A stretch of 37,715 bases of DNA from an uncultured Bacillota bacterium (GTDB lineage Bacteria > Bacillota > Clostridia > Tissierellales > Tissierellaceae), in NCBI GenBank assembly GCA_937951995.1, contig CALGAG010000025.1, forward strand, positions 1 through 37,715, in the 5' to 3' direction. Both the position numbers and the translations under genes were made by a program. The notes beneath the pieces are model-generated. The model searched no databases. It was given only the letters and a program-made list of their open reading frames with translations, and had not been told where the DNA came from. Below, in pieces: positions 16,822 to 24,754 of this stretch. The stretch's first letter is position 1, and every line of letters starts with the position of its first letter.

Positions 16822-18336
16822 CTATTCGCTGTAATTGTCCGGTAGATCATTTTCAAACAACACTACGTCCTTTGGCTTGGTTATTTTTCCAATTTCCTCC
16901 GTGGCTTCCTGTAGATTATTGACTACAATTATATTGGATGGATTGAATGATGTGTCCATTAGCCCCTCATAGATTGGCTTAGTTCTCTGTTCGCCTACCA
17001 GAATGACATAATCACACACTTTTCCAATATTTACCCCAAACTCATGATTTGCCGACTCTTCCATTTCACCTAGCTCTATCATCCCAGGAGTCACTATGAT
17101 TTTTCTGCCTTCCTTAAACTGTGAAAGTACGTCAAGGGCTGCTCTAGTGCCCACTGGATTCGAATTGAATGCATCGTCAATCACTATTATACCACTAGTT
17201 GATTCAATGAGGTTTAACCGGTGCTCTACAGGCTCCACCTTTTCTATTCCCATGCTGATTTCCTCAAAGGATAGGCCCAGTATCTTGGATACACATGCAC
17301 CTGCAAGGAGGTTGTAAATATTGTGCCTCCCCAAAAGCTTTGTTCTGCACCTTACACTATTCCCTTCCCTGTCCCTGAGGGTAAATTCAGAGCCCTTTTC
17401 GTTAACGACAATATCCTCTGCATACATGTCCAGTTCTTCAACATTTTCAAGACCGTAAAGCATCTTCTCCTTGAAGGTCTTGTCGGCCAGCTTCCTGATA
17501 TATTCGTTGTCGTAGTTGAAGACAGCAACACCATCGGTTGGTAGTTCCTCTATCAGTTCATATTTTGTCTTCATAATGTTGTCAATGTTCTTATATGTGT
17601 CCATGTGAACAGGGCCGATTGATGTCAGTATGCCTATTCTCGGCTGAGCAAGCTGGGCAACCTCTCTTATTTCACCTATGGTCTTTGCTCCCATTTCAGC
17701 TACAAAGACCTCATGCTCATCGGAGAGGTCGTTGTTTATTACCTTGGAAAGCCCCATGGGTGTATTGTAGGACTCAGGAGTGTTTAGGACGTTGAACTTC
17801 TGAGAGAGAATAGTTCCCACGATAAACTTGGTGCTTGTTTTCCCGAAGCTTCCCGTTATTCCAACCACCTCTAGATTATCCCTTGACTTCACCTTGCTTT
17901 GGGCAGCCCTGTAGTAGCCCATATTGATATTGTCCTCCACTGGTTTCATTGCCATTGTGGAAAGAGCCATGACAATTGGTTGGTAGTAGTATACAGCGGC
18001 CATTGATGCAAGAAGAACAACAAGTCCAGCGACCAGGTTGCTGGAAATTGAGTTGACAAGTATTGCAGGTAGGGCAACCAAGGTAGCTGATATGAGGAAA
18101 TTTGCCCTGTACAACCTTGTAGCCCTTGGTGTCATAACCAATGGCTTCTTGATTGGTGCTTCATTTCCTGAAAGGCTGTATGCCTTTTTCTTGTTTGTTG
18201 AAAGCCACTTCAGATAGTGGTCTGCCAAATATCCCTCCAGCTGTACCATATGAAGTGAATCCTTTGTTCTCTTGCTCATAAGCTGCACAGATATGGCTGC
18301 AGCCAAAATAAATCCAGTCATTATCATTAAAATCAT
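16822..18336 (-). CDS. murF: MurF-like UDP-MurNAc-tripeptide:D-Ala-D-Ala ligase with N-terminal membrane region
   Basis: A 504-aa Mur ligase. The P-loop GITGSFGKTSTK is at 159-170; NTPESYNTPMGL, FVAEMGAKTIGEI, LGRHNIYNLLAG and VIDDAFNSNPVGT are MurF-type central and C-terminal motifs. Instead of the usual soluble N-terminal UDP-binding domain, residues 1-20, about 79-97 and 101-123 are hydrophobic, predicting membrane helices around a short basic loop. It probably adds D-Ala-D-Ala to the peptidoglycan precursor at the membrane, as the adjacent ddl suggests. The unusual N-terminus leaves some doubt about the exact substrate. ATG 18336 follows GGAGG by 7 nt. Confidence 0.85.
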   Translation of the reverse strand: MILMIMTGFILAAAISVQLMSKRTKDSLHMVQLEGYLADHYLKWLSTNKKKAYSLSGNEAPIKKPLVMTPRATRLYRANFLISATLVALPAILVNSISSNLVAGLVVLLASMAAVYYYQPIVMALSTMAMKPVEDNINMGYYRAAQSKVKSRDNLEVVGITGSFGKTSTKFIVGTILSQKFNVLNTPESYNTPMGLSKVINNDLSDEHEVFVAEMGAKTIGEIREVAQLAQPRIGILTSIGPVHMDTYKNIDNIMKTKYELIEELPTDGVAVFNYDNEYIRKLADKTFKEKMLYGLENVEELDMYAEDIVVNEKGSEFTLRDREGNSVRCRTKLLGRHNIYNLLAGACVSKILGLSFEEISMGIEKVEPVEHRLNLIESTSGIIVIDDAFNSNPVGTRAALDVLSQFKEGRKIIVTPGMIELGEMEESANHEFGVNIGKVCDYVILVGEQRTKPIYEGLMDTSFNPSNIIVVNNLQEATEEIGKITKPKDVVLFENDLPDNYSE

Positions 18337-18366
18337 TATTTTCCTCCAAATATGTTTGCCAAATGC

Positions 18367-19143
18367 TTATTGGTCTTCTGACTTGAAAAAGGCTTCCATA
18401 ACCCTGGAAAATCTATTGAAGTCGTCCAGGTAGGAATAATGGCCTGCCCCTTCAAATACCACAAGGCCACTGTCACTGATTTCCTTTTCCATTATTTGTC
18501 CCATGTACAGGGGGGTTGCTTCGTCCTTTTCACCCCAGATCAGCAGGGTAGGTGCCTTAATGTCTCTTAGGATTGGTTTTAGGTTTTCATTGACAACCCT
18601 AACAAGTATTTTTCTCATTACACCTGAACTGTTCTGATAGTCGTCCGAGCCAAATCTCTTGTATAGCTTTTCCAGCCTCTTATCCTTTTCCTCCCAGAAC
18701 ACAAGGGCCAAGTAAAGCTTTTTGAGAAGCTTAAAGCCCTTTACCCTAATGTGGTACTTAATGGTCCTTTTTGGTATAAGTCCTGCACTGTCAATCAATA
18801 CAACCCTATTGATCCGTTCCGGATATTTTGATGAAAGTATTATTGATAGCTTTCCCCCAAAGGAATGTCCAACAAGAGCCAGACTTCCTGGAATCAATCT
18901 ATCCATAAACTCCTTTACAATATCTGCGTATAGGAAGGACCCAAACACTTCCTCAGGCACCTGGGATTTTCCGAATCCAGGTAGGTCAAGAGCAAATACA
19001 GTGTGGTCTTCCTTAAGGGTATTTACAATTGGCATTATCGTCTCAATGCTTGCTCCCCAGCCATGGAGAATCAAAACTGGTTCTCCTGTGCCGGTCTTTA
19101 TGTAGTTGATTTTGAGACCATCTATTTCAATAGTGTTTTCCAT
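18367..19143 (-). CDS. Alpha/beta hydrolase
   Basis: A 258-aa alpha/beta-fold hydrolase. ILHGWG (oxyanion region, 25-30), the nucleophile elbow GHSFGG (Ser94), LIWGEKDEATPL (acid Asp207) and GAGHYSYL (His235) form a complete catalytic triad. The substrate is unknown; sequence type suggests an esterase or C-C hydrolase. It is the first gene of a probable operon with the murF-like gene (30-nt gap) and ddl, so a role in envelope precursor or lipid metabolism is possible but only inferred. The ATG at 19143 follows AAGGATGG. Confidence 0.88.
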   Translation of the reverse strand: MENTIEIDGLKINYIKTGTGEPVLILHGWGASIETIMPIVNTLKEDHTVFALDLPGFGKSQVPEEVFGSFLYADIVKEFMDRLIPGSLALVGHSFGGKLSIILSSKYPERINRVVLIDSAGLIPKRTIKYHIRVKGFKLLKKLYLALVFWEEKDKRLEKLYKRFGSDDYQNSSGVMRKILVRVVNENLKPILRDIKAPTLLIWGEKDEATPLYMGQIMEKEISDSGLVVFEGAGHYSYLDDFNRFSRVMEAFFKSEDQ

Positions 19144-19182
19144 TCTGCTCCATCCTTCTTTTTAACTGTGTTACAACATAAA

Positions 19183-19191
19183 ATTATATCA
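19183..19191 (-). promoter_or_regulatory. Extended -10 promoter of the hydrolase-murF-ddl operon
   Basis: On the minus strand TGA directly precedes TATAAT (19188-19183), an extended -10 element. No good -35 is present. Confidence 0.55.
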
Positions 19192-19225
19192 TATTAATTG
19201 GAATTTAAACAGTCTTCCAGGCAAG

Positions 19226-19248
19226 AAAAAACCCTCCATAAGGAGGGT
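19226..19248 (-). terminator. Intrinsic terminator of hppA
   Basis: On the minus strand a 7-bp GC-rich stem (ACCCTCC with GGAGGGT, TTAT loop) is followed by at least five T, just after the hppA stop. Confidence 0.88.
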
Positions 19249-19254
19249 CACTAT

Positions 19255-21255
19255 CTAGAACAATATTCCACCGTATAGTACAAACATCTGCGCAAATACA
19301 AGTGATACGATTGTCATAAGCTTTATCAGGATGTTCAATGAAGGACCTGATGTATCCTTGAATGGGTCACCTACTGTGTCTCCAGTAACAGCAGCCTTGT
19401 GGGCCTCGCTACCTTTTCCACCGTGATGTCCCTCTTCAATATACTTCTTGGCGTTGTCCCATGCTCCTCCGGCATTTGACATAAAGATCGCCATCAGTAC
19501 TCCCGTTACAAGTGCTCCTGCAAGAAGTCCTCCAAGGGCCTCTGCTCCCAGAAGCAATCCTATGAATACAGGCACTGCAACTGCAAGTAATCCTGGTATG
19601 ATCATTTCCTTAAGAGCAGCTTTTGTACTGATGTCAACACATGTAGCATACTCAGGAGTTGTGGTTCCTTCCATGATTCCAGGAATTTCCCTGAATTGTC
19701 TTCTTACTTCTTCAATCATGCTGAATGCAGCTTTTCCAACAGCGTCCATTGTTAGGGCTGCGAATAGGAATGGAAGCATTCCTCCGATTAGAAGACCTGC
19801 TATTACAGCTGGCTTGGTAAGGTCTATAGCTGTAAGTTGAACAGCTTGCGTGTATGATGAGAAAAGAGCCAGAGCAGTAAGTGCCGCTGATCCGATTGCA
19901 AATCCTTTTCCGATTGCTGCTGTTGTATTGCCAACTGAGTCAAGCTTGTCGGTAATCTTTCTAACATCTTCAGGTAGCTTACACATTTCAGCGATTCCAC
20001 CAGCATTGTCTGCAATTGGCCCGTAAGCATCGACTGCTATGGTCATACCAGCTGTTGAAAGCATTCCTACAGCTGCAAGAGCGATTCCATAAAGTCCTTT
20101 GGCTGGCTCCGCCGCTCCACTTGATGCAAAGTATGCCACAAGGATACCTATTGCAATTACTATTATTGGAAGTGCTGTTGACATCATTCCTACAGATAGT
20201 CCACCAATGATATTTGTTGATGCTCCCGTTTCTGATTCTTTAGCAATCCTTTTAACAGGATTATAATCAGCTGATGTAAAGTATTCTGTAATCTTTGCAA
20301 TTGTAAGTCCAACAACAAGACCTGCTATGATTGCAACAAATGGTTGGAATGATCCTAGAATCATGATGCTTAGTAAGGCTCCAATTACCATTGTCAACAA
20401 TGAGCTTACAAGTGTTCCCTTGTCAAGTGACTTCTGTGGGTCTCCATCTCCTCTTACAAAGAATACTCCAACTATTGATGCAAGTATTCCAACTGCCGCA
20501 AGACCAAATGCAAAGAATACTCCGCTCTCTCCATAAGCTATAAGTCCAAGTGTTACTGCTGATACGATTGCTCCTACGTATGACTCGAAAAGGTCTGCAC
20601 CCATTCCAGCAACATCACCTACGTTGTCTCCAACATTATCTGCTATAACTGCAGGGTTTCTTGGGTCGTCCTCTGGTATTCCAGCCTCAACCTTACCTAC
20701 AAGGTCAGCTCCAACGTCAGCGGCTTTGGTGTAAATACCTCCACCTACTCTGGCAAACAGCGCGATCGATGATGCTCCAAGTCCGAATCCGGTTATTATT
20801 GCAGGGTCTCTAAAAACTATATATGATACGCCAATTCCCAGAAGACCAAGACCTACAACGCTCATTCCCATTACTGCCCCACCTGAGAAAGCAACATTCA
20901 GTGCCTTTGTCATTCCGCTTTCCATTGCTGCATTTGCTGTTCTTACATTTGCCTTTGTTGCAACCCTCATGCCAAAGAAACCTGCCATAATGGAGAATGC
21001 TGCTCCAAAAATAAATGTAATTGCAGTTGTAATACCAATCACTACGGCGAGTATTACAAATAGAACTGCCACAAAAATACCCAGGGATTTGTACTGTCTT
21101 GACAAGAATGCCATTGACCCTTCCTGAATATATGCTGCGATTTCCTTCATCCTGTCATTACCAGGGCTAACCTTATTGATTGATGATGCTTTGTAAAATG
21201 CAAATAACAAAGCAACCACTCCCACTATTGGAGCGGCATATAAAGCAAAACTCAT
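19255..21255 (-). CDS. hppA: Membrane-bound ion-pumping pyrophosphatase
   Basis: A 666-aa polytopic enzyme that hydrolyses cytosolic pyrophosphate and pumps H+ or Na+ out. It has the substrate-site motifs GGGIYTKAADVGADLVGKVE, DDPRNPAVIADNVGDNVGD, VDAYGPIADNAGGIAEM and, near the end, GDTVGDPFKDTSGPSLNI. GNTTAAIGKG contains Ala where K+-independent enzymes have Lys, which by established family rules indicates a K+-dependent type. Whether it pumps Na+ or H+ is not decided here. The ATG at 21255 follows GAGGAAGG. It lies 16 nt after secG and is likely cotranscribed with it. Confidence 0.96.
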   Translation of the reverse strand: MSFALYAAPIVGVVALLFAFYKASSINKVSPGNDRMKEIAAYIQEGSMAFLSRQYKSLGIFVAVLFVILAVVIGITTAITFIFGAAFSIMAGFFGMRVATKANVRTANAAMESGMTKALNVAFSGGAVMGMSVVGLGLLGIGVSYIVFRDPAIITGFGLGASSIALFARVGGGIYTKAADVGADLVGKVEAGIPEDDPRNPAVIADNVGDNVGDVAGMGADLFESYVGAIVSAVTLGLIAYGESGVFFAFGLAAVGILASIVGVFFVRGDGDPQKSLDKGTLVSSLLTMVIGALLSIMILGSFQPFVAIIAGLVVGLTIAKITEYFTSADYNPVKRIAKESETGASTNIIGGLSVGMMSTALPIIVIAIGILVAYFASSGAAEPAKGLYGIALAAVGMLSTAGMTIAVDAYGPIADNAGGIAEMCKLPEDVRKITDKLDSVGNTTAAIGKGFAIGSAALTALALFSSYTQAVQLTAIDLTKPAVIAGLLIGGMLPFLFAALTMDAVGKAAFSMIEEVRRQFREIPGIMEGTTTPEYATCVDISTKAALKEMIIPGLLAVAVPVFIGLLLGAEALGGLLAGALVTGVLMAIFMSNAGGAWDNAKKYIEEGHHGGKGSEAHKAAVTGDTVGDPFKDTSGPSLNILIKLMTIVSLVFAQMFVLYGGILF

Positions 21256-21271
21256 TTTACCTTCCTCCTTA

Positions 21272-21496
21272 TTATACCGCTGCCAAAGCAACAGCTGAAA
21301 TCATGAATATCACTGCAGATACAATTGTTACCTTCCTTAGCATTGCCTGTCGGCTTGTTCCCACACTCTTGCCAAACATGGAATCGCTGCCACCGCTAAT
21401 AGCGCCTAAACCTTCTGATTTGCTTTCCTGCATAAGAATACTTCCTATGAGGGTACCACTAGAAATCAACATTAAAACTGAGAATAAAGTCGTCAT
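21272..21496 (-). CDS. secG: Preprotein translocase subunit SecG
   Basis: A 74-aa protein with two membrane helices (TTLFSVLMLISSGTLIGSIL and a second near the C-terminus) around the SecG loop MQESKSEGLGAISGGSDSMFG. It is the small accessory subunit of the SecYEG channel. The ATG at 21496 lies 7 nt after AGGAGG; an upstream extension of the frame is not supported. It is the first gene of a probable secG-hppA transcript. secG commonly sits upstream of rnr-smpB-ssrA in Bacillota, and here other genes separate them. Confidence 0.93.
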   Translation of the reverse strand: MTTLFSVLMLISSGTLIGSILMQESKSEGLGAISGGSDSMFGKSVGTSRQAMLRKVTIVSAVIFMISAVALAAV

Positions 21497-21550
21497 ACTA
21501 CACCTCCTGTACATGAAAAAATATTTAATATTCAAGTCTATAACATTACC

Positions 21551-21579
21551 ATTTTAACATAGGCAAAATTTAAAAGCAA
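21551..21579 (-). promoter_or_regulatory. Promoter of secG-hppA
   Basis: On the minus strand TTGCTT (21579-21574) and TAAAAT (21556-21551) are separated by 17 nt, with TGT before the -10 (extended -10 type). Confidence 0.6.
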
Positions 21580-21597
21580 TGGAATTTAACCCATACT

Positions 21598-22044
21598 TTA
21601 CTTATCTTTTCCATTGCTTTCATCCTGACAGTCCGGGCAAATTCCCTTGATCTCAAGATGGTGTTCCAGAATGGCAAACCCTGTGGTCTCCGCCAGGTAC
21701 CTTTCATAACCTTCCAGTGGACAACCCTTTATGGGTAGGATTTTATTGCACTCCACACAGACAAGGTGGTGCCTATGGTCCATATGATTGATCTCGTAAG
21801 TGGATTTCCCCTCGATATTTATTCCGGATTTCTGGACCAATCCTTTTTTTGTAAAGGTATCCAGTATTCTGTACACTGTTGACAGGTTCATTTTGGTTTT
21901 TTCTTTTTTTGAAAGGACCATGTAGATTTCTTCGGCAGTAATGGGTTGCTTTTTCCTGCTTAGAAATTCATAGATCAAATGCCTTTGCTGAGTGTTCTTG
22001 ATACCTCTTGACTTGAATAGTTCCCGTATTTTATCACTGCTCAT
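21598..22044 (-). CDS. zur: Fur-family metal-responsive repressor, probably Zur
   Basis: A 148-aa Fur-fold regulator. A winged helix (QQRHLIYEFLSRKKQPITAEEIYMVL, STVYRILDTFTKKGLVQK) is followed by the metal-binding domain with HMDHRHHLVCVECNKI and, at the end, CPDC; the two CxxC pairs form the structural zinc site. As the last gene after znuA-znuC-znuB it most likely represses zinc uptake when zinc is sufficient. The Zur assignment rests on context; Fur or PerR are alternatives. The ATG at 22044 follows GGGAGG by 8-9 nt; an in-frame GTG three codons earlier overlaps the ribosome site. Confidence 0.87.
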   Translation of the reverse strand: MSSDKIRELFKSRGIKNTQQRHLIYEFLSRKKQPITAEEIYMVLSKKEKTKMNLSTVYRILDTFTKKGLVQKSGINIEGKSTYEINHMDHRHHLVCVECNKILPIKGCPLEGYERYLAETTGFAILEHHLEIKGICPDCQDESNGKDK

Positions 22045-22062
22045 GCCTGACACCTCCCATGG

Positions 22063-22887
22063 TCATATCCTGACAAATCTCTTCATTCCCAAAAATAAAA
22101 TGAAGAGAAATGCATTGATCATTACAATGCTGGCACCTGATGGGAAGTTAAACACGTAGGATCCAATTACTCCTGTTGTAACAGCAATGATTGAAACTAT
22201 TGCCGAAATAATAATTGTTGACTTAAAGCTCTTTGATACCTGTAGTGCAGTTACCGTTGGAAATACAATCATACTTGAGATAAGCATCGTTCCAACCACC
22301 CTTATCCCAAGGACTATGGTTATGGAGGTCAAGGTTGCTATAAGATAGTTCATACGCTTTGTCCCAATTCCAATTACACTTGCAAAGGCTTCATCATGTG
22401 TCACTGCGAACAGGTCGTGGTAGAAGAGTATTATCAGTGATATTATCAATCCTGCAAGTATGATTGAAAGATACATGTCGGTTTCCTTTATGGCAAGTAT
22501 ACTTCCAAAAAGATAACTAAACAGGTCCACATTGAATCCTCCGGCCACACTTGAAATCAATACACCCAAGGCAACCGAAAATGAAGAAACTAGTCCGATT
22601 GCAGCGTCCCCATGAATTCCTGCCTTTTCATTCAGCTGCATGATGAATATTGAGGCTATGGTTACAATTGGTATTGAAACAAGGAGGGGCGATGCTCCCA
22701 ATAGGAGTGCTATGGCTACAGTTGCAAAGCTAACATGGGCCAGTCCATCCCCAATCATTGAGTACTTTTTTAAAACCAGAAATATCCCAAGCAGGGCACT
22801 GCTTAGAGCAATGGCTGTCCCAACAATCATTGCCCTCTGCATAAAGGCAAGACTCATGGCCTCCCTTATGAGTTCAATTATCTCCAT
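22063..22887 (-). CDS. znuB: Zinc ABC transporter permease
   Basis: A 274-aa ABC-3 family membrane protein with about eight helices. IVGTAIALSSALLGIFLVLKKYSMIGDGLAHVSFA is the typical N-terminal motif of ZnuB/AdcB permeases. GTMLISSMIVFPTVTALQVSKSF is the conserved coupling-region segment. It forms the membrane channel for the zinc importer with ZnuC and ZnuA. Its ATG overlaps the znuC stop (TGATG), indicating translational coupling. Confidence 0.93.
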   Translation of the reverse strand: MEIIELIREAMSLAFMQRAMIVGTAIALSSALLGIFLVLKKYSMIGDGLAHVSFATVAIALLLGASPLLVSIPIVTIASIFIMQLNEKAGIHGDAAIGLVSSFSVALGVLISSVAGGFNVDLFSYLFGSILAIKETDMYLSIILAGLIISLIILFYHDLFAVTHDEAFASVIGIGTKRMNYLIATLTSITIVLGIRVVGTMLISSMIVFPTVTALQVSKSFKSTIIISAIVSIIAVTTGVIGSYVFNFPSGASIVMINAFLFILFLGMKRFVRI

Positions 22888-23621
22888 CAGCTCACCACCC
22901 TTTCATGATCATGGTCGTGAATTCCCTCTACAAAGTTTACGTTCATGTTAAAGTCAACTGTTGGTCCATAGTATAATAGTTCCCGGTCCAAAAGCATAAT
23001 TTTTGATGAGCATTTCTTGATACTGCTCAGATCATGGGAAACAAGAATGATACTTGTTCCCTCCTCCTGGTTTATCTTCCTTATCAAGCTGAAGAACTCT
23101 GTTCGGACCTTGGGGTCCAAGGCACTTGTAGGCTCGTCAAGGATTAGAAGCCTTGGGCTGCTTACCATTGCCCTTGCCAGAAGAACCCTTTGCTGCTGTC
23201 CACCTGATAGGTCTCCAATCTTATTGTGCTTGAGCTGATATATGTCAAGCCTTTTCAAGATTTCGTCAATTCTTCGGTTATCCTCCCAGGTTATCCTCTT
23301 TGGGAACCGCTTCTTGCCCAGCAGACCCACTGCTACAATTTCGTGTACCTCACCTGGAAACAGAGTATTTCCAGTTACCGCAACCTGGGGAAGATAACCC
23401 ACTCCCTTGTGGACTCCTCCCGATCCATGGTAGGTTATGGTACCATTTGAAATGGGCACCAAACCAAGTATCGATTTTACAAGGGTTGTCTTTCCTGATC
23501 CATTTGCCCCAACCAGCCCCACGTAGTCACCTTGCTCTATGACAAAGGAAACATCCTTTAGAACCTGCTGCTGGCCGTAGTATACGGAAAGATTCTCCAC
23601 TTCAATTAGCCTATTACTCAT
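22887..23621 (-). CDS. znuC: Zinc ABC transporter ATP-binding protein
   Basis: A 244-aa ABC ATPase with Walker A GANGSGKTT, Q-loop GYLPQ, signature LSGGQQQR, Walker B RLLILDEPTSALD and switch His in LVSHD. It powers the zinc importer. The C-terminus contains a His/Asp cluster (GIHDHDHERVVS) seen in zinc-linked ATPases of this type. It overlaps znuA by 8 nt and znuB by 1-3 nt. Confidence 0.93.
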   Translation of the reverse strand: MSNRLIEVENLSVYYGQQQVLKDVSFVIEQGDYVGLVGANGSGKTTLVKSILGLVPISNGTITYHGSGGVHKGVGYLPQVAVTGNTLFPGEVHEIVAVGLLGKKRFPKRITWEDNRRIDEILKRLDIYQLKHNKIGDLSGGQQQRVLLARAMVSSPRLLILDEPTSALDPKVRTEFFSLIRKINQEEGTSIILVSHDLSSIKKCSSKIMLLDRELLYYGPTVDFNMNVNFVEGIHDHDHERVVS

Positions 23622-24609
23622 ATCCCAATCCCTCTTTCAGATTCTCCAGATTATCATACATTATTTCCATATAGGTCTTGCCAGATTCCAGGTCTTCCTT
23701 GGATATGTTGTGTGCTCCATGGAGCAGAAGCAGCCTTACACCTGTCTCATCAACAATGACCTGAGCTACCTTTGGGTCAATCAGCTCCTCATGATATATT
23801 GCATTTGCACCTGTTTCCTCAATGGTTCTTATCAAGGCAGTTATCCTCTGGGGTGTAGGCTCGGCATTGGGAGAAAACCCTGAGTATGGAGACATGTGCT
23901 CAAGACCGTATTCTCTTGCAAAATAACCGAAGGCAAAATGGCCTCCTGAAAGTATTGTCCTGGATTTTGTCCTTGACAAGGCCTCCCTGATATCACCATC
24001 AAGCTTGGTAAGTTCATCAATCAACTCTATTTCCTCTGAAATATATGCTTCTTCATTTTCAGGGTCCACCTGTGACAGGGCATCACTAATGCTTTGTACC
24101 ATCAAGATGGCCATATTTGGGTCAGTCCAGTAGTGGGGATCAATTCCCTCCTTATGGTCATCCTCTTCACCATGATCATGGTCATGGTCATGGTCTTCAG
24201 ATGTTAAAAGTGGAATACCCTGACTTAGGTCAACAACCAAAACATCCTCTTCCTTGAGGTTTTCCACTATGTTCCTGGTCCAGGGTTCCATGAACTCACC
24301 TGTGTAGAGAAAGACATCCGCATTCAATAGTGCCACCATATCCTGTGGAGTGGGCTCGTAGGAGTGGGCCTCCGTTCCTGCTGGAAGCAGGTATCTTACC
24401 TCCACCCTGTCTCCACCCAGTCTTCTTGCAAAATCGTACTGGGGAAAAAGTGTGGCTACGACAGATAGCCTGTCCCCTGTTTCCTCTTCACTGGATACCT
24501 CTTTTCCCACTTGTTCAGTGGCAGGCTCTTGAACTTCCCCTGTACAGCCCGATACTGAAAATGTAAATATCATTAGCATTATTAAAAATAAAATTCCTCT
24601 TCTTTTCAT
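23614..24609 (-). CDS. znuA: Zinc-binding lipoprotein of the Znu/Adc transporter
   Basis: A 331-aa cluster A-I metal-binding lipoprotein. The signal peptide ends in lipobox VSGC. VVATLFPQYDFARRLGG and LPAGTEAHSYEPTPQD give the first metal His. A His/Asp-rich loop (DHDHDHDHGEEDDHKEG) precedes DPHYWTDP; GGHFAFGYFAREYGL and a late Asp complete the site. The His-rich loop is typical of zinc rather than manganese binders. It captures zinc outside the membrane for ZnuBC. ATG 24609 follows GGAGG. A weak promoter (TTGGGT, 17 nt, TAAAAC) may lie at about 24630-24670; no classical Zur box was recognised. Confidence 0.93.
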   Translation of the reverse strand: MKRRGILFLIMLMIFTFSVSGCTGEVQEPATEQVGKEVSSEEETGDRLSVVATLFPQYDFARRLGGDRVEVRYLLPAGTEAHSYEPTPQDMVALLNADVFLYTGEFMEPWTRNIVENLKEEDVLVVDLSQGIPLLTSEDHDHDHDHGEEDDHKEGIDPHYWTDPNMAILMVQSISDALSQVDPENEEAYISEEIELIDELTKLDGDIREALSRTKSRTILSGGHFAFGYFAREYGLEHMSPYSGFSPNAEPTPQRITALIRTIEETGANAIYHEELIDPKVAQVIVDETGVRLLLLHGAHNISKEDLESGKTYMEIMYDNLENLKEGLGYE

Positions 24610-24679
24610 TATTAACCTCCAATTTCCAACAAGTTTTAGACTGATGTTTTACTTTGCCTTCCTATTTTACCCAAAGACA

Positions 24680-24723
24680 AAAAAATAAAACGCAAATGCA
24701 AATAGTTTGCATATGCGTTTTAT
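24680..24723 (-). terminator. Intrinsic terminator of eno (end of glycolytic operon)
   Basis: An 18-bp stem (24723-24706 with 24702-24685, one A-A mismatch, 3-nt loop) is followed on the minus strand by a T run. It lies between eno and znuA and separates the glycolytic from the zinc operon. Confidence 0.88.
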
Positions 24724-24754
24724 TCTACTCTTTAATATTCTGCTTGTCAACAAC

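Noticed and set aside
24173..24202. Short tandem repeat of CATGGT/GATCATG type
   Set aside because: It encodes the His-Asp metal-binding loop of ZnuA and is explained by protein function.
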